28,863 bases of DNA from Gammaproteobacteria bacterium. GTDB lineage: Bacteria; Pseudomonadota; Gammaproteobacteria; Magnimaribacterales; Magnimaribacteraceae. Location: assembly GCA_002730855.1 (NCBI GenBank), contig PCBA01000014.1, positions 1-28,863 on the forward strand, read 5' to 3'. Numbering within the stretch: the first letter of the stretch is position 1; every line of letters begins with the position of its first letter. Shown piece after piece: positions 23,306 through 28,863 of the stretch. Position numbers and translations under genes: made by a program. Below the pieces are notes generated by a model that made no database searches, was not told where the DNA came from, and saw only the letters and a list, made by a program, of their open reading frames with translations.

Positions 23306-24520
23306 CTAAGCTTTTTCAAAAATAAGAGAGGCATTGGTTCCGCCAAAACCGAAACTATTGCTCAGAGCTCTTTTTAATTTAATTGGCTTATTCTCTTGAA
23401 CTATTGGGAATTCTTTGGCTTCTTCATCTAAGTTTTCTATATTTGCTGATCCAGCTATAAAATCATTATCCATCATTAGTAAAGTGTAAATTGATTCTTG
23501 TACTCCGGCTGCTCCTAGTGAATGGCCAGATAGTGATTTTGTAGAGCTAATTAAAGGAATCTCTTGCTTAAAAACTTCTTTAATTGCATTAAGTTCAGTT
23601 ATGTCACCTGCAGGTGTGCTAGTTCCATGTGCATTTATATAGTCAATCTTTCTTTTTCCACACATATTCCATGCTATTTCCATACACCTTTTGCCACCTT
23701 CTCCAGAAGGGCTAACCATATCTTGCCCATCTGAAGTAGCTGCATAACCTGTTAGTTCTGCTAGTATTTTTGCACCTCTAGATATTGCGTGTTCTTTTTC
23801 TTCAAGAATAATTGCACCTCCACCTCCAGCTATAACAAAGCCATCTCTATCTCTATCGAAGGCTCTCGAGGCCTTCTCTGGTGTTTCATTATATTTAGTG
23901 GATAAGGCTCCCATAGCATCAAACAAGCTAGTCATACCCCAATGTTCTGCTTCTCCTCCACCAGCTATAATTACATCTTGTTTATCTAATTGTATTTGTT
24001 CCATGCCAGCTCCTAGACAATGAGCGCTAGTGGCACAAGCTGATGAAATTGAATAATTAATGCCTTTAATTCCGAACGAAGTTGCTAAACAAGCAGATAC
24101 TGTACTTCCCATTGCTTTAGTAACTCTGTATGGTCCAATCCTTTTTAGTCCTTTTGATCTGAGTATGTCTGCTGAATCAATCTGATCTTCGGATGAAGCT
24201 CCACCAGAACCCATTATAATTCCAGTCCTATAATCATTTAATATTTGATCAGAGAGATTGGCATGATCTATAGCTTCTTTAGTGCTAAGGAATGCATATG
24301 CCGCAGCATCCCCCATAAATCGATAAAGTTTTCTATCTATACTCTCTTTTAGGTCAAGGTTGGTAATAGACCCCGATATATGACTTCTGAGACCCATACT
24401 TTTATTAGTCTCATTTATTGATATGCCAGAAGAAGAGCTTTGAAGGGAATGAACAACTTCATCTATATTATTTCCTAGACTAGAAATAATTCCATACCCT
24501 GTAACAACCACTTGTCTCAT
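23306..24520 (-). CDS. fabB: 3-oxoacyl-[acyl-carrier-protein] synthase I
   Basis: KAS I elongates acyl-ACP with malonyl-ACP and is the condensing enzyme needed for unsaturated fatty acids in the FabA/FabB pathway. The 404 residues (406 in E. coli) carry the Cys-His-His triad: Cys162 in SISSACATSAH, His298 in NAHGTSTPAGD and His333 in SLSGHSLGAAG. The glycine-rich end (NSFGFGGTNASLIFE) is typical. These motifs, the length and adjacency to fabA favour FabB over FabF. The gene starts 2 nt after the fabA stop, so the two are surely cotranscribed. Confidence 0.97.
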   Translation of the reverse strand: MRQVVVTGYGIISSLGNNIDEVVHSLQSSSSGISINETNKSMGLRSHISGSITNLDLKESIDRKLYRFMGDAAAYAFLSTKEAIDHANLSDQILNDYRTGIIMGSGGASSEDQIDSADILRSKGLKRIGPYRVTKAMGSTVSACLATSFGIKGINYSISSACATSAHCLGAGMEQIQLDKQDVIIAGGGEAEHWGMTSLFDAMGALSTKYNETPEKASRAFDRDRDGFVIAGGGGAIILEEKEHAISRGAKILAELTGYAATSDGQDMVSPSGEGGKRCMEIAWNMCGKRKIDYINAHGTSTPAGDITELNAIKEVFKQEIPLISSTKSLSGHSLGAAGVQESIYTLLMMDNDFIAGSANIENLDEEAKEFPIVQENKPIKLKRALSNSFGFGGTNASLIFEKA

Positions 24521-24522
24521 TT

Positions 24523-25044
24523 CTAGAAGCTCGAAGTGTCTTTAAATAAGCCAACTTTAAGGCCTTTGGCAGTATATATTTCTCTATCATCTACCAGCAT
24601 AGAGCCTTCTCCAATGCCAACTGTTAAGTCTAGATTTAAGATTCTTTTCATATCTATACTTAATGTAACTTTTTTCGCTGTTGGCAATACTTGACCAAAA
24701 AATTTGACTTCTGATGACCCTAGCGCTCTGCCTTTACCTGGATTTCCCAACCAACACAAATAGAAACCTACTAATTGCCACATCGCATCTAATCCTAAAC
24801 AGCCTGGCATTACAGGATCTCCTTTGAAGTGGCAATCAAAAAACCATAAATCAGGATTTATGTCTAACTCAGCCACAATTTTTCCTTTTTTATACTTCCC
24901 TTCAGATTCAGATATTTCAGTTATCCGATCAAACATCAGCATGTTAGGAGTAGGCAGTCTTCCATTTTCGATACCGAAAAGATTCCCATCGGCACAATCT
25001 AACAATTCCTCCTTCGAATAATTATTTTTAGGCGTAAATGACAT
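24523..25044 (-). CDS. fabA: 3-hydroxydecanoyl-[ACP] dehydratase/isomerase
   Basis: FabA dehydrates 3-hydroxydecanoyl-ACP and isomerises trans-2- to cis-3-decenoyl-ACP, the branch point to unsaturated fatty acids. The 173 residues (172 in E. coli) form one hot-dog fold with the catalytic pair His72 (in CHFKGDPVMPG) and Asp86 (in CLGLDAMWQL), equivalent to His70 and Asp84 in E. coli. The end YTAKGLKVGLFKDTSSF is characteristic and separates it from FabZ. It lies 61 nt after ispB and 2 nt before fabB. A TATCAT on the minus strand in the ispB-fabA gap could be a -10, but no matching -35 is clear. Confidence 0.98.
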   Translation of the reverse strand: MSFTPKNNYSKEELLDCADGNLFGIENGRLPTPNMLMFDRITEISESEGKYKKGKIVAELDINPDLWFFDCHFKGDPVMPGCLGLDAMWQLVGFYLCWLGNPGKGRALGSSEVKFFGQVLPTAKKVTLSIDMKRILNLDLTVGIGEGSMLVDDREIYTAKGLKVGLFKDTSSF

Positions 25045-25105
25045 TAAATTATCTATTTTCGTTGCTAATAGAGCTTATGATACCTTAAAAAAAGATAAAC
25101 AGAAC

Positions 25106-26071
25106 TTAACTTAATCTGCCGTTGACGCTCTCTATAATATCTAAAAGAGCTTCTCTATAGCTTGATTTGGGAAATTTTTGTAGTTCATTTATACATTTGT
25201 TTGAATATAGATTACAAGTTTCTTCTACTTCTCGTACTGCACCTGTATTTTTTATTATTCTTATAATCTCTTTAAAATCACATTCTTTATTGGAATTGAG
25301 AGCATCTAAAATCATCGACCTCTTGTCCTTAGACATCATTGGTAGAGCTTTTATTAAAGGTAGAGTAAATTTCCCTTCCTCAAAATCTTTTCCTATTTTT
25401 TTCCCAGTTAAGCTCTCATCACCAAAATAATCTAATAAATCGTCTTTAATTTGAAAATTTATACCAAGAGATGTTGAGAAATTAGACAATGATTGAAACT
25501 CATCTTTTTGACAAGAGCTTAGAGTTGCTGCTGTTAAAGCTGATGCCTTAAAAAGCTCGGCTGTTTTTCTGTCTATTATTTCAAAATAATCTTTTTCTGA
25601 AAGATTATTCTGTAGTTTAAAAGTTAGTTGAAGGACTTCTCCTTCAGAGATCCTATTAGTAGAGTCAGCCAGAATTCTAATAATTTCTGGGTTGTTAAAA
25701 CTGGCCATCAGCTGAAATGCCTTAGAGTAAACAAAATCTCCAACTAATACTCCATGAGCATTATCCCATTTGTTGTGGATGCTTTGTTTACCCCTTCTTG
25801 TTGAACTTTGGTCAACTACATCATCATGAATCAAGGTAGCCGTATGTAATAGTTCAATTGAGCTAGCTAACTTAATAAGTTCGGAGCCCTTGTAATTAAG
25901 CATTTTAGCAACCAATATGCATATAACGGGTCTAATTCTTTTTCCACCAGAATCTACAACATACTGTGTGACTTCTGTAGCTAAATCTACATCAGAGCCT
26001 ATTGAGGATAAAAGCGAGATTTCTAACTCCTCTAACTCCTCCTTAATTATTTCTTTAAACAATAACTCCAT
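25106..26071 (-). CDS. ispB: polyprenyl diphosphate synthase, probably octaprenyl
   Basis: Trans-prenyltransferase that adds isopentenyl diphosphate units to farnesyl diphosphate to make the ubiquinone side chain. The 321 residues (323 in E. coli IspB) contain GGKRIRP at 42-48, the first Asp-rich motif DDVVD at 83-87 followed by TRRGK, GDFVYSKAF at 111-119 and the second Asp-rich motif DDLLD at 210-214. The residues before the first motif (LLHTATLIH) are of the long-chain type. Placement divergent from rplU, as in E. coli, supports IspB rather than IspA. Chain length (C40) is inferred. It is likely the first gene of an ispB-fabA-fabB unit. Confidence 0.93.
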   Translation of the reverse strand: MELLFKEIIKEELEELEISLLSSIGSDVDLATEVTQYVVDSGGKRIRPVICILVAKMLNYKGSELIKLASSIELLHTATLIHDDVVDQSSTRRGKQSIHNKWDNAHGVLVGDFVYSKAFQLMASFNNPEIIRILADSTNRISEGEVLQLTFKLQNNLSEKDYFEIIDRKTAELFKASALTAATLSSCQKDEFQSLSNFSTSLGINFQIKDDLLDYFGDESLTGKKIGKDFEEGKFTLPLIKALPMMSKDKRSMILDALNSNKECDFKEIIRIIKNTGAVREVEETCNLYSNKCINELQKFPKSSYREALLDIIESVNGRLS

Positions 26072-26109
26072 ACAATTGCTATTCTAGAATAACTATCAGT
26101 TTTAAAGGA

Positions 26110-26115
26110 ATTATA
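26110..26115 (-). promoter_or_regulatory. possible -10 for ispB
   Basis: TATAAT on the minus strand, 38 bp upstream of the ispB start codon. No recognisable -35 lies 16-18 bp upstream of it. It would sit beside the -35 of the divergent rplU promoter. In such AT-rich DNA a chance match is quite possible. Confidence 0.3.
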
Positions 26116-26144
26116 TTGCGATAAAGCTTTCTTTTTCGTATAGT
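26116..26144 (+). promoter_or_regulatory. sigma70-type promoter of rplU-rpmA-obgE-proB
   Basis: TTGCGA (26116-26121) and TATAGT (26139-26144) with a 17-bp spacer. The predicted start near 26151 leaves a leader of about 27 nt ending in the GGAG ribosome binding site (26168-26171) of rplU. Confidence 0.7.
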
Positions 26145-26177
26145 GCTCATCCTTAAATTCTAAGTTTGGAGAAAACC

Positions 26178-26489
26178 ATGTTTGCCGTAATTGAGAGCGG
26201 AGGAAAGCAACACACAGTATCAGAAGGAGACAGCCTCAAGGTTGAACTTATTTCTGCTGAAGAGGGAAGTACTCTTGAGTTTGATAAAGTACTTATGATA
26301 TCTGATGGTAAAGAATCAAAGATAGGTAGTCCTTATTTAGACAACGCTAAAGTCACTGCAACACTAGTTTCACATGGTAAGCATGACAAAATTAAAGTCT
26401 TCAAGATGAAAAGAAGGAAAGACTATAGAAGAACTTATGGGCATAAACAAAATTATAGCCAAGTTCAAATAGAGTCAATCAGTTTATAA
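26178..26489 (+). CDS. rplU: 50S ribosomal protein L21
   Basis: L21 binds 23S rRNA in the 50S body and needs L20 for assembly. I choose ATG 26178, which gives 103 residues (103 in E. coli), the family start MFAVIESGGKQHTVSEGD and a GGAG site 6 nt upstream. An in-frame TTG at 26166 would add four residues and bury that site in coding sequence. The KVFKMKRRKDYRRTYGHKQ block and the short strand after it are typical. First gene of a four-gene unit, 12 nt before rpmA. Confidence 0.97.
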   Translation: MFAVIESGGKQHTVSEGDSLKVELISAEEGSTLEFDKVLMISDGKESKIGSPYLDNAKVTATLVSHGKHDKIKVFKMKRRKDYRRTYGHKQNYSQVQIESISL

Positions 26490-26501
26490 AGAGGCAATAA
26501 G

Positions 26502-26759
26502 ATGGCACACAAGAAAGCAGGCGGAAGTAGTCGTAACGGACGAGATTCGCAATCTAAAAGGCTAGGTATAAAAAGTTTTGGCGGTCAAGAGGTTCAGCCA
26601 GGAGCTATTATTGTTAGACAAAGAGGAACTAAGTTCCATGCTGGAAAGAATGTAGGTTGTGGAAAAGATCATACCTTATTCTCAAAAGTTGCGGGGAAAG
26701 TTTCGTTTGTTAAGAAGGGACCTAAGCTAAGACAGTTTGTAAACGTAGATCCGGTCTAA
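26502..26759 (+). CDS. rpmA: 50S ribosomal protein L27
   Basis: L27 extends its N-terminus to the peptidyl transferase centre and helps place tRNA ends. The 85 residues match E. coli in length; the product starts MAHKKAGGSSRNGRDSQSKR with no extra N-terminal cleavage peptide of the Firmicutes type. GGQEVQPGAIIVRQRGTKFH and the GKDHTLFSKVAGKV block are conserved. AAAGAGG upstream is a good ribosome binding site. obgE follows after 34 nt. Confidence 0.98.
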   Translation: MAHKKAGGSSRNGRDSQSKRLGIKSFGGQEVQPGAIIVRQRGTKFHAGKNVGCGKDHTLFSKVAGKVSFVKKGPKLRQFVNVDPV

Positions 26760-26781
26760 ACTTCCTTCCCACACTTAAACC

Positions 26782-26787
26782 TATAAT
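26782..26787 (+). promoter_or_regulatory. -10-like TATAAT immediately upstream of obgE
   Basis: A perfect TATAAT ends 6 bases before the obgE ATG (26794), so a transcript from it would begin at or next to the start codon. There is no obvious -35 at 16-18 bp and no Shine-Dalgarno element in the gap. It may be a weak internal promoter for a leaderless message, or a chance match. Confidence 0.35.
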
Positions 26788-26793
26788 ATTTCA

Positions 26794-27801
26794 ATGAAGT
26801 TCATTGACGAAGTTGTTATTGACGTTACTGCAGGAAATGGAGGTAGCGGCTGTATGAGTTTTAGGAGGTTAAAAAATATACCTAAAGGTGGGCCGGATGG
26901 TGGGGATGGAGGTAAAGGTGGTAGTATTTTTTTAAGAGCCACCAATAATCTAAACACATTATCAAAATTTAGATATCAACGTTCTTTTGAAGCTGAAAAT
27001 GGTAAAAGGGGAGGAAGTCAGAATAAAACTGGAGCAGATGGTAAGGATCTGTATATTGAAGTCCCTTGTGGAACTATCATTATGGATCTAGATTCAGACA
27101 CTCAAATAGCAGATCTCACTACTGAAGGAGCAGAGCAATGTATCTGCTTAGGCGGAGAAGGGGGGTCAGGAAATCTTAAGTTTAAAAGTTCAACGAATAG
27201 ATCGCCTACAAAAACCACTAAAGGAAAAGATGGTTTAACTAAAGGTTTGAGACTTGAATTACGCTTGTTAGCAGATATTGGGCTCCTAGGTAAGCCAAAC
27301 GCAGGAAAATCATCTTTAGTTGAAGCTGTCTCAAGTGCTAAACCTAAAATAGCAGATTATGAATTTACTACTCTTTATCCTAGTTTAGGAGTTGTAGATT
27401 ATTCCCCTTTATCTAGCTTCGTGATTTCAGATATCCCAGGTTTAATCTCCGGTGCATCTAAAGGAGTTGGCTTAGGAATACAGTTTTTAAAACATCTTTC
27501 AAGAACGAGAATTGTACTAATGGTAATAGATATTTTCGATAAAGAATATGAAGCTGTGATCAAGGAAGTTGAAGAGTTGTTAAAAGAAGTTAGAGAATAT
27601 AATGCAGATCTAGAATCTAATATTGTCTGGTTAGTTCTAAATAAAGTAGATTTAATAGATAAAGAAGAAGTGGACAGGTTGGTTAAAGAATTGGAATTAA
27701 ATTATAAAGATAAATTAAGAGTATCCTCTATTTCTGCTGCCCAGAGAAAAGGAACTAAAGAACTGATGAGAGACATAGGAAGATATTTGGAGTCTTGTTG
27801 A
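26794..27801 (+). CDS. obgE: Obg-family GTPase ObgE/CgtA
   Basis: Essential GTPase that binds immature 50S subunits and links ribosome assembly to growth and ppGpp level. The Gly-rich OBG fold fills residues 1-160 (GNGGSGCMSFRR and the GGPDGGDGGKGG run at 32-43). The G domain follows: G1 GKPNAGKS at 166-173, G3 DIPGL, G4 NKVD. At 335 residues it lacks the long acidic C-terminal extension of E. coli (390 total), as do many short forms. The 34-nt gap from rpmA has no Shine-Dalgarno element. Its TGA shares a base with the proB ATG (TGATG). Confidence 0.97.
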   Translation: MKFIDEVVIDVTAGNGGSGCMSFRRLKNIPKGGPDGGDGGKGGSIFLRATNNLNTLSKFRYQRSFEAENGKRGGSQNKTGADGKDLYIEVPCGTIIMDLDSDTQIADLTTEGAEQCICLGGEGGSGNLKFKSSTNRSPTKTTKGKDGLTKGLRLELRLLADIGLLGKPNAGKSSLVEAVSSAKPKIADYEFTTLYPSLGVVDYSPLSSFVISDIPGLISGASKGVGLGIQFLKHLSRTRIVLMVIDIFDKEYEAVIKEVEELLKEVREYNADLESNIVWLVLNKVDLIDKEEVDRLVKELELNYKDKLRVSSISAAQRKGTKELMRDIGRYLESC

Positions 27802-28863
27802 TGGAAAAGAATAATAAATGGGTCATTAAGGCTGGAAGTAGCTTAGTTTCCAGCAATCAAGAAGGCATAAATAGCAGTTTTATTAACGACTTGGTTAATC
27901 AAGTGGATTATTTGCGCAATAGAGATCAGGACGTAATTATTATCTCTTCCGGAGCTGTTGCTAAAGGCATGCATGAAATGGGAATAGAGGAGAGGCCTGC
28001 TTCTTTACATTTATTGCAGGCTTGCGCAGCTGTTGGGCAAAGAGGTCTCATACAGATATATCAAAATGAATTTGATAAATATAATTTTAAAACCGCGCAA
28101 GTACTAATATCTCATGATGATATATCAAATAGAGTCAGGTATTTAAACGCTAAGAGTGCTATAGAAGCTCTTCTAGACTTGAATATAATTCCTATTGTTA
28201 ATGAAAATGATAGCGTTGCTATAGAAGAGATATCTTTTGGCGATAATGATAGGTTGGGCGCTGCACTAGTGGGCTTGATTAGAGCAGATCACTTTGTAAT
28301 GCTTACTGACCAAGAAGGTATTTTTTCTGATGACCCTAAAAAAAATCAAGAAGCTAAGCTAATTCATTCTATAGATTTAGACGATAAAGGTTTGGATTTA
28401 TCAAAACAACTGAGTGCTTCAGCTGGAATTCATGGAAGGGGTGGAATGAAAACAAAATTAGAAGCTGCTAAAACATCTGTTAATTCAGGAGCAAAAACAT
28501 GGGTAGCGGACGGAAGAAAGCCTGATACTCTTATTAACCTTTATGAAGGAAAGGAAGAGGGAACTGTTCTTCATAGTAATAAGGGAACTCTTCAATCTAG
28601 GAAGCTCTGGTTGTCATCTTTTGGATCTTCATGTGGAACCTTAACCTTGGATGATGGAGCTTCTGAGGCTATAACGAAGAAAGGGAGAAGTGTCCTTCCA
28701 GTTGGGATCAAAGAGGTTGAAGGGGAATTTAATAGAGGTGACCTAATCACTTGCCTCAACTCAGATTCTAAGGAGCTTGCCAGAGGCCTTTGTAATTTTA
28801 GTTCTGAAGAATTAAAAAAAATAAGAGGTCTAAATTCTAAAGATTTACATGAAACTCTAGGAT
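27801..28863 (+). CDS. proB: glutamate 5-kinase (3' end outside window)
   Basis: Phosphorylates L-glutamate to gamma-glutamyl phosphate, the first step of proline synthesis. Translation from ATG 27801 is open to the window end: 354 residues of a usual ~370. The amino acid kinase domain shows IKAGSSLV at 9-16, SSGAVAKG at 49-56, NENDSV at 134-139, FGDNDRLGA at 146-154, LTDQEGIF at 168-175 and GRGGMKTK at 212-219. A PUA domain starts near 270 (GTLTLDDGASEAI, then RSVLPVGIKEVEGEFNRGD), the architecture of the long enterobacterial-type ProB. The start overlaps the obgE stop by one base, so translation is coupled. Missing are the last ~15 residues and the stop. Confidence 0.96.
   Translation, partial: MEKNNKWVIKAGSSLVSSNQEGINSSFINDLVNQVDYLRNRDQDVIIISSGAVAKGMHEMGIEERPASLHLLQACAAVGQRGLIQIYQNEFDKYNFKTAQVLISHDDISNRVRYLNAKSAIEALLDLNIIPIVNENDSVAIEEISFGDNDRLGAALVGLIRADHFVMLTDQEGIFSDDPKKNQEAKLIHSIDLDDKGLDLSKQLSASAGIHGRGGMKTKLEAAKTSVNSGAKTWVADGRKPDTLINLYEGKEEGTVLHSNKGTLQSRKLWLSSFGSSCGTLTLDDGASEAITKKGRSVLPVGIKEVEGEFNRGDLITCLNSDSKELARGLCNFSSEELKKIRGLNSKDLHETLG

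Noticed and set aside
26166..26177. TTG start for rplU giving four extra residues
   Set aside because: It would use the GGAG ribosome binding site as coding sequence; the ATG at 26178 matches the family start and length.
28512..28863. Possible truncation of proB
   Set aside because: The frame is simply cut by the window end; the kinase domain is whole and most of the PUA domain is present.
1..28863. tRNA, rRNA, CRISPR, insertion sequence or phage genes
   Set aside because: No cloverleaf-like sequence in any gap, no repeat-spacer pattern, no transposase or integrase frame; gaps are nearly all shorter than 110 nt.

Overview
This window is a contiguous piece of a low-GC, very compactly coded gammaproteobacterial chromosome. 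The order rpoC, str, S10, spc and alpha operons, then convergent uvrA, divergent ssb, and ispB facing rplU-rpmA-obgE-proB is a gammaproteobacterial layout. FabA plus FabB (anaerobic unsaturated fatty acid synthesis) and a polyprenyl synthase of the IspB type (ubiquinone side chain) agree with that. AT-rich codon use, shortened proteins (S3, SSB, ObgE) and gaps of 0 to 20 nt suggest a streamlined genome. A marine lineage such as SAR86 is my best guess, but the species is inference.

Layout. 1-3628: 3' part of rpoC (the N-terminal ~180 residues lie outside). 3633-6710: str operon (rpsL, rpsG, fusA) with its own sigma70-type promoter and a candidate terminator; tuf is absent. 6722-19952: one uninterrupted S10-spc-alpha cluster of 27 genes (rpsJ to rplQ, including secY and rpoA), preceded by a near-consensus promoter and a structured leader of about 125 nt. 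19942-22782 (minus): uvrA, whose 3' end overlaps rplQ. 22870-23301: ssb, divergent from uvrA. 23306-26071 (minus): ispB, fabA, fabB, probably read in that order. 26116-28863: promoter, rplU, rpmA, obgE and proB, which is cut by the window end.

The genes form the core of gene expression: RNA polymerase beta' and alpha, 28 ribosomal proteins, EF-G, the SecY translocon and the GTPase ObgE that checks 50S assembly. Excision repair (UvrA), single-strand DNA binding (SSB), fatty acid and quinone synthesis and the first step of proline synthesis complete the set. Two small genes, rpmD (15097-15276) and rpmJ (17063-17179), and the open-ended proB were translated by hand.

No tRNA, rRNA, mobile element, CRISPR array or phage gene is visible, and no gene-free stretch exceeds 300 bases. 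The longest, 6660-6882, holds a candidate terminator, a promoter and the S10 leader. I found no obviously new system. The most interesting signal is regulatory: a leader with mutually exclusive pairings in front of rpsJ, set against the apparent loss of room for the S7 and S4 autoregulatory sites known from E. coli.
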